Of a DNA stretch of 64,000 nucleotides, positions 40,617-51,600 are shown in pieces. This stretch comes from Brugia malayi. Its lineage: Eukaryota > Nematoda > Chromadorea > Rhabditida > Onchocercidae. The notes under the pieces are model-generated. The model ran no database searches and was not told where the DNA came from. It saw only the letters and a list, made by a program, of their open reading frames with translations. Both the position numbers and the translations under genes were made by a program. The stretch lies in NCBI RefSeq assembly GCF_000002995.4, contig NW_025062479.1, positions 21,262,721 to 21,326,720 of the forward strand, given 5' to 3'. The stretch's first letter is position 1, and every line of letters begins with the position of its first letter.

Positions 40617-41169
40617 TTCATATTTATAGAATAAATGAATTCAAAAAAAAGAAAGAAAAAACAGCTAATAATCGAATTTGACAATTATATGTAATACAAA
40701 TAGCAAAAACATTTTTCTTGCAACTAAATGAGTTGCTGCGTGGGTGCATACTATTGCTGTCGCTGTGGTTATTGTTGTTGACATTGAATTGACAGGAAGA
40801 AAAAAGTGAGGAGCAGATGAATGCTGGAGCCTTTCTCTGGTAGCAGACAGATCTTAAAAATGATTTAATTTGATTTGACTATAAATGTATGAAATGAAAC
40901 GAATTTTAAAATTAAGCAAAAAAACTACACAAAGATACCTTTTGGATATTTCATTGCTCGTTTTATTTCAAGGTCAACTGAGAGTACCATTTTTTTTTCA
41001 CAGAACATTTTCTTTCTTTAAATGATAATTTGTTTGAGGAAAGGAAAGATAACAAGGAAATCATTAAAAAATAATGATATTAATTGATGTGATTTATTAT
41101 CCAGTAATTATTCGATTCTTATAAAAATCATTTTCGCTTCAACTATAATTTTTAGATCTAAAACTTTAA

Positions 41170-41690
41170 CATTTGATTTAGCGGTGATCCGAAAATATGG
41201 AGATAATTCTGGAATAGTTTTGATGTAGCAATTCATCATCAAACTGTATAGACCTTCAAAAACTGAGTTATTTAATGCCCTGTCTAAAGAAGGTTCTACT
41301 GTTAAAGACTGCGATATTACTCATTAAAAAAATGGCATTGACTAGAAAAACTTTAATTGAAAAATTTAGAAAGACATCCATTATAAAAAAAAAAACTCTT
41401 CATATGTAGAATTACAATCCATCAAATGAAATGATGAAGATTGGAAGTAATAACAGAAGGAACTGGAAGAATACTTCGACAATCAGATGCGATCAGCGAT
41501 AATTTCAAACGTTGTAGTATGGATATCTCTATAGAATGAGCTACCTGTTTGAGTAATACACAATATTTGTCAGCAAAAGAAAAGGAATCATGGTCAATAA
41601 CAAACTTCAGCAATTATTAAGAGAATTGGTAGAAAAGAAGCTAATAGAACTTCAATAAAACAAAACCAGTATGCCACTAAAAAAAGAATT
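41170..41690 (+). pseudogene. Decayed BEL/Pao gag relic
   Basis: The + strand at about 41,182 gives GDPKIWR, a stop, then FWNSFDVAIHHQTV, matching GDPKTWREFW of the capsid-like DUF1759 region in the young element at 45.8 kb. Further on, after frame changes, TLIEKFRKTS corresponds to LLVEKFGRVS, and stretches near 41,420-41,470 match the NDEDWK-type region. Weak gag-like sequence continues to about 41,690. There are many stops and shifts, and no LTRs are visible around it. This is an old, dead copy from the same superfamily, in the same orientation as the young copy. Confidence 0.65.
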
Positions 41691-42059
41691 TCAGTCTTAT
41701 TTACGGTATAATAACGCAAATTAATTTTTATCCAGTTATGAATTAAAAAAAAAAATGCTTAAGATAATAAAAGAGAGAAATTTTAAAAATATCGAATATC
41801 AGATTTATTCCACATTAAAACAGCAAATAAAATAAATAAAAAAAAAAAAAACAACACTATGCCTCAGCTGTGTGTGCTTATTTCTCCACTGCAAAAATCC
41901 TCTGAATACTGCGTAGAGAAATGAATTCAATAATTATCAACAAAAAATTCGATGAATTCAATAATAAAATTAAATAATAGCAATTATCATTAATTCGATA
42001 ATTCAACAAAGTAGGAGAGTTCTAATGTTATATAAAAAGTTAATCATTAATTTTCAGAT

Positions 42060-42210
42060 TTGGTTTAAAGCTAAAATATAAAATTAATAAAATTAAAAAA
42101 TAGATAAAATTTTAATAAAATTAAAATCAAAATTAAATTGGATAAAATTAAAAACGAAAAAAAAGATTGATAAAATTAAAGAAAAAATCAAAGATTTGGA
42201 TAAAAATTAA
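42060..42210 (+). repeat. AAAATT-rich low-complexity stretch
   Basis: Imperfect repetition of ATAAAATTAA(A). No other content. Confidence 0.7.
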
Positions 42211-42845
42211 CAAACTTTTTTGTAGCACTACATTTGTGACGAAAGATAATCAAAAGATTGTATTTCTTACTGTTAAAAGTAATTACTGATATTAACTGCT
42301 CAAAATTAAATGCCTAATAGAAAAAAATTTACTGTAACACTTAGCATTAACTCTTCTTTATCATTCGTAATTACACACTATTTTGCTTTCGAAATCTCAC
42401 TTCGATAATATCTAAATGGTTTATAAATTGGAAATGTTAAGAAAAGAAGTTCCAATTCTTAAAAATTTCCAAAAAGTCTGAAGAAGATTGATTAATTTCT
42501 ACAAAAAAAACTTGTTTCACAATATATTGAGCAAAAGAAATGAAAAGTTGTGGAACACTGGAGAATAGTAAAGGACGACGAGTACACATAGTAAAATATT
42601 TGTGAGTAATTCTGGAAATATTTGTGTGACTCTCTAAAATCGATTATGAAACAGAAATGCTTCTTTTAGTCTTGGGACTATCAAAGCTATTAATCTAGGT
42701 TGCTCTTATTCCTTCGTTTAATTATAAGCCAATATTTTTTTGAATTATATTAACATCAAAATTTGGATATTTTAAAAATTATTTTCTAACCTATAATTTT
42801 TAGATTCGTCATAAAACATAAAAGATATTTTTCCAGGTTCTTTGC

Positions 42846-43055
42846 TTATTTATCCGTCGATTTACTAAAATCTAATCTTTTCCAAAGTTCGATTTCGTGA
42901 TATCCAAATTTTTGCTTTATTGAATCGTATTTTCTGCAGAATTTTGTATTTAAAATTTTATAAAGTTCATCAACTGCATCGAAATCTAATGATGACAACA
43001 TATTGTGTTTTAAATTACTTTTACCATCAATAGAAATCCAAGCTAACTTGAAGAT
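42846..43055 (-). pseudogene. Candidate exon or relic, unknown family
   Basis: An open minus-strand run of 69 codons with coding-like composition: WISIDGKSNLKHNMLSSLDF, then DELYKILNTKFCRKYDSIKQ, KFGYHEIELWKRLDF and a stop. Upstream in the same frame, RCDAAL and ECVL are interrupted by two stops, which suggests decay. It could instead be a real exon: CAAGTTAG acceptor near 43,046 and TTTTA|GTAAATC donor near 42,860. I recognise no family. Confidence 0.3.
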
Positions 43056-43516
43056 TCATAAAGCCGCATCACAACGATACTTTTCAGTATGCTACAAAAC
43101 ACATTCCTGCAGCAATTAAGAATGAAATTTGAACTGTATTGAACTGAATTTTCAGTTCAGTTAACAAAGGTCAAATTAGAGCAACGATTCATCTTTTGCA
43201 GTGATTTATTCTGTTCTGCTGTGCATTGAAGAAAAGTTTTCAGATTCGTTTTTGAATGGATATTGAGACATCTATATACTTTTTTTAGCATACTTTTTAT
43301 CGATTATTTCACATAGTTTACCCAAATCAAGAACAGTTATCAGTAAAACAATTACCTTGTTATGAATTGACTAATAAAATTTGTTTGATCTATCATAAAA
43401 TTTATAATTTATGATATTATTACAATATTACATGCCGAAAAAAGACAAGAATGAATTATGAATTTTATTTGATCAAAATTGACTGGATTTGACTGATGAG
43501 CAATCTCAAATCACTG

Positions 43517-43616
43517 ACATTATCATAACTGCTGTCGCTATAGCAAGCACTTCGTTGTTATCGATCCATCTTTTATTCGGCCAGAAATGTTTTTTGAACT
43601 TATATCATTTTTGAAT
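43517..43616 (+). repeat. Diverged dispersed repeat, copy A
   Basis: It shares TATCATAACTGCTGTCG, CAGCAAGCAC-like, TCGATCCA and ATATCATTTTTGAA blocks with copy B 600 bp away, in the same order and orientation, at roughly 75-80% by eye. Perhaps a short non-autonomous element. Confidence 0.6.
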
Positions 43617-43640
43617 GAAATTGAATGAAATTTCCGATAC

Positions 43641-43665
43641 AAAAAAAAAAAAAAAAAAAAAAAAA
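43641..43665 (+). repeat. Poly(A) tract, 25 bp
   Basis: Follows repeat copy A by about 25 bp, so it could be a tail of that element; copy B has no matching tract. Confidence 0.75.
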
Positions 43666-44111
43666 TGATATAGTAAAAGAATATGCGTAAAATGAATTAT
43701 AAATCAAAATATCGACAAAAGAAATTTTTTGCAAAAAGTTATATTCAAGACAACTTTGAAATAATTTATTCTGATCTGCTCCTTCACTTCGAAATTTTGG
43801 CTAGCAACAAATGGTTTTTCTTTTTACCACCCAGTCGGATAGATTATAATTGATAAAAATTTTCGACAGTGGGCAAATTTTATAATTTCAGATAAATACG
43901 TGAACAAGAATAGAGGGATCATGAATGGAAAAATCATTTCAATGCAGTAATGAAATTATCTTAGTGCATAACAAATAGATAAACATAAATGAAAGAAGCA
44001 AAATGAGAGCGAAAGAGAACGATAAATCATACCTTTTCAATGAATTACAAAAAATAACAATTTCAAGAAATGGGAGGAAATAATTTATAAAAACATGATG
44101 ACTCATCGCAT

Positions 44112-44228
44112 GACACTATCATAACTGCTGTCGTAAACAGCAAGCACCGCAATGACTCATTATTGTCGATCCAGCTTCCGTCCGATCGGAAATATTTTTA
44201 AAGTTACAATATCATTTTTGAAACTTTT
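44112..44228 (+). repeat. Diverged dispersed repeat, copy B
   Basis: Partner of copy A. It carries an additional TGACTCATTATTG segment in the middle. No terminal inverted repeats were found for either copy. Confidence 0.6.
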
Positions 44229-44917
44229 TTTTTGAAATTACAATATTTCAATTTCAAAAAAAATTGTAGTATCATTTCCTTGAAATTATAATACCTATTT
44301 TGGAAGAGTTCTTATCTTCCAACAATACTTGTGAACTGTGAACTGTTCGCAATAGTCATATATTTACGTACACATTTTTAATTCGCTACTACAAGTTTAA
44401 CATATTGTTAATATATTAGCTACTGTCAACATCCTTTGTTCATAAAGTAAACTGGCCTGTAACTTTAAAATTAAACAAGAGAAAAAAGATAGGAAATAGA
44501 TCATTTTATAGAAGCTCGGCGCAAATTGACACCCATTAAAGAGACAAATAATTTTTGAATATCTATATTGATATATCCCTTTCTTTAACCAGTCTTGGTT
44601 AACGGTTAAGCTCAAGTATCACTGAAATTTTATAATTTTTTAGAAAAAAATCGTGCAAATTTTGTTGATGGTATTAATACTTCACAGTTTCTAAAGAAGA
44701 TGCATTAAATTGAATTTCCGCTTCAAAAATCACAGTTCACATGCTCTAAAGCATTTCATTAGTCAAGTAAACATCTTTCTATGATCCGTAAAGTTACATT
44801 TTTTGAATTTAATAATTTCGCATCACAGTTTGTTAGTATGATACAAACAATGAATAATGCAATTCTCACAATTTTACCTGCAAAGATTTAATGACTTAAC
44901 GATTTATGACTTTAAAA

Positions 44918-44922
44918 CATAC
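44918..44922 (+). repeat. Target-site duplication, left (CATAC)
   Basis: The 5-bp CATAC directly before the 5' LTR is repeated directly after the 3' LTR at 46,896-46,900. Five bp is usual for BEL/Pao insertion. Confidence 0.9.
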
Positions 44923-45306
44923 TGTCGTGAAAGAAGAAATATTTAAATTATTATATCCAAAACTAACAAATTCCTCTTATCTGATTCCTTTTCCTCACAC
45001 AACAAAAACCCTTTGTAGCAAACCCTTTGTTAGCAAAACCCTTTATTAGCAGTCTTTGTTTCACATCAGTTAAATATCCTCTGCCGGATATCTGGTCAGC
45101 TCAGTTCTGCATATAAACCATCGTCCTCCATACGGTGGTTCATTCTGCATTTTGGGTTGGTTTTGATATCATTTTAATGTTTTATAATTATATCTTTCGT
45201 TACGCGTTTGTTAATCGGTGTAGCATCCGTACGATATGTATAAAGCGCTATTATTTGCTTCATGTTAAATAAAGGTTTAATTACCCAAGTTTGAGGTTTC
45301 ACGACA
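44923..45306 (+). repeat. BEL/Pao 5' LTR, 384 bp
   Basis: Starts TGTCGTGAAA and ends TTTCACGACA, a perfect 10-bp inverted terminal pair. It contains CATATAAACC (possible TATA) near 45,110 and AATAAA near 45,268 (in TTAAATAAAGG), in the order expected for a promoter and then a poly(A) signal. It has a 14-bp duplication (TAGCAAACCCTTTG) absent from the 3' copy. No TGG-initiated primer-binding site is obvious just inside it. Confidence 0.93.
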
Positions 45307-45335
45307 AAGAATAATTTCGGTGCCCGAGGTGAGGT

Positions 45336-46100
45336 ATGTCGGCCAGTATAATTGTTCAAGCTACACCAGTAAAAGCAAATCTCGAGGGACTCCTCGATGA
45401 AATACAACAAATGGATCTAACTCCGTTAGACCAAAAAGCGACAGTAGAAGTATTGTGCCAGCAATATGAAGCAAGGGCAAGGATCATCAAAGAAAAGTTG
45501 ATGCGCCTCGAAAAATACGTTGGCACTCTTGAGAAGATCAACGACAAATGGTTGGAACACATTCAACTAGCCCCAATGTCGCAAAAGAAAAAAGAAGAAA
45601 AATACGAACAAATGGCGAACGACGATAGAGGTATTTTAAAATTAATTAACATAGGTACGGATACCATTATAACCTTATCTATGTACAAGGATGATACAGA
45701 GTTAGCCTTTAAACGTCTATCACAAATTAAAGAACCTAGCTTAACTGAATGTCGTCCAGTAGTAAATTTACCACAATTGTCGTTACCAACGTTTAGTGGA
45801 GACCCTAAAACATGGAGAGAATTCTGGAGTAGTTTCGAAGCCTCCGTACACTCTCAAAACATACCAGATATCCAAAAATTAAATTACTTGGTTTCTTGCT
45901 TAAGAGGAAAAGCCCTACGGCTAGTAAGAGGTTACGATAGGGCACCTGAAAACTATGGAATTATAAGAGAATTATTAGTGGAGAAATTTGGTCGTGTTTC
46001 CACTATAAGAAAATTACTTTACAATGAACTCATATCTACAAAACGAAACAACCGAGACTGGAAAACAATAATCCAAGAAAGGGAGAGATTGTACTCTTAA
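45336..46100 (+). CDS. BEL/Pao gag-like N-terminal fragment (DUF1759)
   Basis: Open frame of 254 codons starting 30 bp after the LTR. The N-terminal 140 residues are charged and coiled-coil-like (QQYEARARIIKEKL, RLEKYVGTLEKI). From about residue 146, LPQLSLPTFSGDPKTWREFW and NYLVSCLRGKALRLVRGY form the capsid-like DUF1759 region typical of BEL/Pao polyproteins. The frame is truncated at the deletion junction: the downstream integrase tail lies in another frame and the fused reading stops within a few codons. The protease and reverse transcriptase parts are gone. The element body is a defective derivative even though this piece is undamaged. Confidence 0.88.
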   Translation: MSASIIVQATPVKANLEGLLDEIQQMDLTPLDQKATVEVLCQQYEARARIIKEKLMRLEKYVGTLEKINDKWLEHIQLAPMSQKKKEEKYEQMANDDRGILKLINIGTDTIITLSMYKDDTELAFKRLSQIKEPSLTECRPVVNLPQLSLPTFSGDPKTWREFWSSFEASVHSQNIPDIQKLNYLVSCLRGKALRLVRGYDRAPENYGIIRELLVEKFGRVSTIRKLLYNELISTKRNNRDWKTIIQERERLYS

Positions 46101-46549
46101 ATGAATCGGGAATTCCAAGAGGAATGTGGAAATTATTACGGATCAAGGACATCAAAATCGATAAAGACGGTAAAGTTAGGAACGTTCAGGTGGAAACTCC
46201 CACTGGGAAACTTCTCGATCGTCCAATAAATGTCTTGTATCCTCTCGAAGTTAATGATGAAGAAATTCATTTTAAACCTAATAAGAAAGAAAATATGAAA
46301 ATTCCGGAAACCGAACAGAACACTAAGGAGCTCCAGGAACCTATTGCGATGCGAACTAAGAGCAATACAAAACGACAATCTCGATTAAAGGAGGACCAAA
46401 CAACTATCACCGCACCATCATCAGAAACCTGTAGAGATTTACACGATCAAAAACAGATCAATGGAAGTAAACAACCCCCACTTTCTTATGAACCCCACGC
46501 ATTACCCACCTTTTCTGGTCGGGAGTGTCGTGAAAGACGAAATATTTAA
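46082..46549 (+). pseudogene. BEL/Pao integrase C-terminal fragment (DUF5641)
   Basis: In a frame shifted from the gag piece, GEIVLLNESGIPRGMWKLLR then VRNVQVETPTGKLLDRPI and VLYPLEV match the DUF5641 tail found after the integrase core of BEL/Pao polyproteins. A hydrophilic stretch follows and the stop lies inside the 3' LTR at 46,547-46,549. It lacks its catalytic domains because of the internal deletion, so it is a remnant. Confidence 0.85.
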
Positions 46550-46895
46550 ATTATTATATCCAAAACTAACAAATTCCTCTTATCTGATTCCTTTTCCTCA
46601 CACAACAAAAACCCTTTGTTAGCAAAACCCTTTATTAGCAGTCTTTGTTTCACATCAGTTAAATATCCTCTGCCGGATATCTGGTCAGCTCAGTTCTGCA
46701 TATAAACCATCGTCCTCCATACGGTGGTTCATTCTGCATTTTGGGGTGGTTTTGATATCATTTTAATGTTTTATAATTATATCTTTCGTTACGCGTTTGT
46801 TAATCGGTGTAGCATCCGTACGATATGTATAAAGCGCTGTTATTTGCTTCATGTTAAATAAAGGTTTAATTACCCAAGTTTGAGGTTTCACGACA
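46526..46895 (+). repeat. BEL/Pao 3' LTR, 370 bp
   Basis: Same termini as the 5' copy. Differences seen: AAGACGAA against AAGAAGAA near the start, GGGGTGG against GGGTTGG, GCGCTGTT against GCGCTATT, and absence of the 14-bp duplication. Confidence 0.93.
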
Positions 46896-46900
46896 CATAC

Positions 46901-48276
46901 ATATCAAATATGAATAAATGTATATTAAACAGACATAACCATCTGATATTCGTATAAAAAAAGACCATAAATTAAAAAAAAACTTCTAGTAATCACATGA
47001 CTGCAATAGTCAAAGAGAAGGAAAGATCAAAAATCAAGTATGAATTGGCGAAGTTTCGTCGTTTCCATAGCAAAGTGAAAATTGTATTCTCTCATGATAA
47101 TTATCTAATCATATGTTTGTCTACTTCCTCCATATTACAAGAAGATTATGCCGAGGAATGTGATATTATCAGCATTGCTTTTACTTCCAATATGATCCTT
47201 CAATTTTTCTTCTGATTCGCTTCCAACTTCTATCTAAAACCTATTTCATCTTTTGTATTTCATTGCTCTGATGTATGGTACAATTACTGTAAATACGATA
47301 CGATAAAGCAATTTGTGATTAAATGTGACAATAATAATATTTTGATACAGATTGTTTTCTTTTTTTTTTATTCATAAACAATTCTAGCAATGGTTTTTCT
47401 CTATCATTTCTCTTTAAGCCATTTTTATTATCTTATTTCATTATTATTTTCGCTCTTCCAATGTTTGCGAACGAAAGCACAATGCTTATTTTTTCAATAA
47501 AATCTGATTCAATATAAGTGGACAAAACTCACTTTAACAAATTTTTATTTGAGAAAAAGATTTTATTGCATACATTGATTTTATAAATGATCTTTGTTCG
47601 CTTGATATAATCTACTTTTACAGTTACCAGTGTTGAATTCACTTGTATGCAATATTTATTCATTCTTTCCCATGATCAACCTATAATCAGTACTGTTTAT
47701 TTTTTTTTTCCTTTTTTTTTTGAGCACAATTTGCTATGAATTTCATTATGCAATGAATTTAATGGCTTCAGTCAACAGTCTGCTATTTATTCATTTATAA
47801 TTAATCTGCTCCAATCCTCTTATTTTTTTAAGGTAACTTTCGTATTGTAAGCCAACTTTTTTGCACGAGCAAAGTTTTGCTCATTTTATATTTGTTTTCT
47901 TTCCAGTTATGTTAACATTTCCTTGGTTTACTAACTGATATATTTTATTCAACTTGCCAAGTATGAGATTCTCATAAAACTAGTACAATTTGTATATTAT
48001 ACACTCTTGATTGGGAAGGAAATCAATTTAGTAAATTGTATTGTCGATTTAGCATACGTTTTAATTTATAATTGTAATTTTATATTTATTACGCGTGTTT
48101 GCATTTTTAATTTATTCATATCGATAAGAGCATCAATAAATAAGGCAAATATAACACATCGGATAAAACGTTTTTGCTTCTTTCTAAAGTTTTATTCAGA
48201 ATTTAAACAAATCCAGCAGGAATAATATCAACAATCACTGCTCTACATCACCAATAATCAATACACCTAAGGAATA
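46901..48276. other. AT-rich interval upstream of Pmp3-like gene
   Basis: The + frames at 46,997-47,215 and 48,007-48,225 show no domain or clean splice partner. A CCAGCAG acceptor-like site at about 48,213-48,219 could be the leader-splice site of the following gene, 57 nt before its ATG. Confidence 0.4.
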
Positions 48277-48665
48277 ATGAGCGCAGATACCGATAAAATT
48301 GTTGAAGTTCTTCTTATTATTATTCTACCGGTAAGACTCAAAAAATCTTTTTCAATCAGTAATAAATTGTCTGAGAAGAATATTACTATCAGTGATTTAA
48401 TTACCTATAGTTCGTGCTCATTAAATTTAAATTTTAGCCTCTTTCGATATGGCACCACGAGCGCAAATGCACCTTTCATCTCTTCCTGAATATACTCCTA
48501 ACAGTATTTCGCATCTTGCCAATTGTTATTTATACTACTTCGGCTTCGTCGCATGATCACGGCATATTTGTATTAACTAGTATTGCGACCACATTCTTGG
48601 CGCTGTTAGCCACTTTATCGAATATTGTTCACGCAGTATGGTTTTGCTTAATACGTAATAGATAA
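48277..48665 (+). CDS. Pmp3/UPF0057-like small membrane protein
   Basis: Two exons, 48,277-48,330 and 48,438-48,665, joined in phase 0 (donor CCG|GTAAGA, acceptor ATTTTAG), giving 93 residues. VEVLLIIILPPLSIWHHE, a Cys in KCTFHLF and FLNILLTV match the Pmp3/UPF0057 pattern of LLxIxLPPLxV, a conserved GC and INILLT. That family makes very small two-helix membrane proteins linked to membrane potential and salt stress in yeast and plants. The usual protein ends about 20 residues after INILLT; here the frame continues with a polar TTSASSHDHG loop and a further hydrophobic segment (SIATTFLALLATLSNIVHAV), ending CLIRNR. An in-frame retained intron or a true third helix are both possible, but no GT-AG pair removes the extra part in phase. 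Confidence 0.65.
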
Positions 48666-51600
48666 TTATATGTAATACTTTTCTTTGGTTCGTCAAAAAA
48701 AAAAATTATATCATTGAAAGTTTGAAGGTCGAAGGTTATAATTATTAGATTAGTAGCTAATGTTATTTAAATATATATGTGAAAAATCTAATGAAATCCC
48801 GTAGATAAAAAACATTCCCAAATTTTCATGGATCCCCAATCAAAATTAACAATCTTATGTTGACATTAGAATAATCACAACACCTTAAGCTAAACTTATT
48901 ACATGGAATAAATATTGCAAATATCTCATAACAGTTTGATTCTTCTACAAATTATAAATACATTTTTTAAGATAAATATTTCGAAAAGAAATTAGAAAAT
49001 ATAAAGATATTAGTGTTATAATTTTTGTAAACATAACTAATCATAAGTTCTATAATTAATTGATTTACTTTAACATTGAGTTAATAAGGGAAAAATCAAG
49101 TTTGTATTTTTTAGTATTTCTGTGGATGTTGAACATCGCTTATAATCTTAATTTCTCAATCATTTTGTCCAATGAATTCTGTACTTTCGACCCTTGTTAA
49201 AGAAAAGTTTTAAAATAAAAACACTCTCTTGGAATTTTGATAATTCTGGTTTTCTTTCAAAAGGCTTATCCATTTTTTTTTTCAACATTCTGTAAGCTAA
49301 AATATTAGATAAGGTCTGATAATGTTTGAAATTATCAATTAAAATGAACGGTTTCCTCCTGAAAAAATAGATTTTTGATTTGCACTTATTCAGTTCAGCA
49401 GTTGTCTTAATATAGTTCATGACTGACTATGAAAAATATTTGGTTATGTTTTGTAACTCGCAGTTTAGATTCCTCTAATCCAAAATATTTAAGGAATTTG
49501 GTGAGTTGAAATGTTTAATTTAAATAATTTTTGAATTATAACGCACACTACAAGCGGTTTTGTTGATGATATTTGCTGAATAACTATTTTAAAAAAAGCA
49601 TAAGTCGTTAGTTTTGATAAAAATAGAAAGAATCAAAAAGAAAAGAAACTCTAAAACATTTGAATTTTCTTTTCTAATAAGAAATTTTTGTATCTCTTTC
49701 ATCTTGATTTTTCGATAAATTAGATAATAGATATGCAAATCATGGAAATGGGTCGATCAGTTTTCCGTACTTTTTCTCCTTAACTTTGTCTTCCTTTTTT
49801 TTTTTCTCATTATTGCAATGACATAGTAATTTGAATCATGAATCTATGGAGAAAGAGAACAAACATTTTTTAATTACTAATTCACTCAATCTTTTTCTTT
49901 CTTCACAAAGAGAATAATATCAAATCATTCATTGTATTATTGAATTTCGCAATTAAATTATTGTAACAACACCTGCGCCGTACGTGGAAACAAACCATTT
50001 CTATTTACCTATTTATTCACAAATCACTCTGATTTGTTGAAGACCAGTAATGAGAAGACGTTCGTCTGTACTTCTTGCTCCCTATAAAAATTCTGGTTTT
50101 TGTTTTTTAAAGAGGAAGGGAAAATTATCGCTGAGGAAAAAACCAGTTCCACTTTTTCTTTTTTATTGTTAAGTAATTATCAATACCAAGTACAAAAAAA
50201 GTTTAGTTTAAATCTCCTAAATAACAGTAATTCGAGCAATTTGAAAAGAAGAAACTTTAATGTATCACTTGTGATTTGCGTACAGAGCTTTAGATGTTTA
50301 TTGCATAATAAACTTTTTTTTTTTTTTTTTTTTTTTTTATTTTAACGTGAAAATAATTGAGGTTGTATAATGGAGAAAAAAAAAGTGAAAACATTTGTAA
50401 TTAAATTTTTGTACCAATAACTTGAGAGAATACTTTTTTGTGTTGTTTGAAAATAGACAAATAATTACAAAAAGATTTATCCTTTGTAGATGTTATAGAA
50501 CAACAATCAGAGAATATCGATATTAGAATTAATTGCCAGGTATCGTTTGAGATTAAGGATTTGATTAAAGCATATAGTACTCCATTTCAATCAAAATTAA
50601 GAGAAAAAATGATAGAGATTCTTTATATTATTTATAACTTTTCAAGTTACATTTATGATTTCCTATCTTTTCTTCAAATATTTACATTCTTACTTAAACC
50701 ATTTCGAAATATCTTTGTTATAGCAATATATTTATATTATAAAATTGTTCCGGTTTTTTTCGGCACAATAGTGTCAAATGATTACTGAATACAAATAATT
50801 CAGACAAGGATAACTGGAGGAAAACAATTTGTCATATTGAACTTTTCGGAAAATATTGGATAGAATTTAATATAATAATTTATAAATCTCTTAGATTATT
50901 ATAATTCCATATCTCAAAGAATGCAATTTTGATTTATAGTAGAAAAAAGTTTCTCAAAAAAATCACTCAATATATCAGACATCTTATGAAATGATTTTTG
51001 CACTAAAAGCAGCAATACATCTCGAGTTTAAGAATCGTAATAAAGGAGAAATATATTTAAAATTATCATTTTTGAAGTATGAAATGAAGTGCAACATTAA
51101 TAGTAATAGTCCCTTTTTTATATTTTGCTATCATTCACACTTTTTGTACTTCGTATTGACTAATTGAGATTAGACATTGTTTCGGTACTCGAACATCCAA
51201 TTTCAAAAACTTTATTTAAAACACTTTGTTAATGAAAAGAGTTTATACAATTGCATCAAAAACATCGTTCTCTCAAATACTCATAAAAATCACCAAAAAA
51301 AAAAAAAAAAAAACAAAAATAAGAGAAAAGGCCGCAATAAGTAGATTTAATGTTTTAAAAACTCTTCATGAAAATTTTTAAACTTTTTTCTTGATTTTTG
51401 AATTTTTGTTAAATAAAAACAGAAGTCACCTGACAAACTCTAAACAATTTCGATAGTAATATCAGTACAACACGACAAATGAGTGTACTGTCTAAAGTTG
51501 TAATATTGTGAGAAGTTTGCTTTTTTTTATTTATTTTATTGTAATAGAAGAACATTAAACATCAAAGAAGAGTGTAAGTTAAAAAACGAAAAGTAATAAC

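Larger units (their letters stand above)
43056..44922. other. AT-rich, repeats only
   Basis: Apart from the repeat pair and the poly(A) tract, no gene is supported here. The minus frame at 44,397-44,615 has no domain or splice partners. Confidence 0.45.
44923..46895 (+). mobile_element. BEL/Pao LTR retrotransposon, internally deleted
   Basis: A complete insertion in outline: 5' LTR, a short interior of 1,219 bp, 3' LTR and a CATAC target duplication. A full BEL/Pao interior would carry gag, protease, reverse transcriptase, RNase H and integrase. Here only the gag N-terminal half and the integrase C-terminal tail remain, joined at about 46,078-46,082. The two LTRs differ by about three substitutions and one 14-bp indel over 370 bp, so the insertion is young. 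It cannot move by its own proteins; mobilisation in trans by an intact relative is conceivable because both LTRs are present. Confidence 0.92.

Noticed and set aside
45174..45562. Minus-strand frames over the 5' LTR and gag
   Set aside because: Antisense shadows of the retroelement.
46997..47215. 72-codon + frame after the retroelement
   Set aside because: The first 25 residues look coding-like but the rest is hydrophobic noise; no splice partner or family.
26959..50338. Long poly(A)/poly(T) tracts as tails of retroposed genes
   Set aside because: No gene body or target duplications next to them, except a weak possibility at 43,641.
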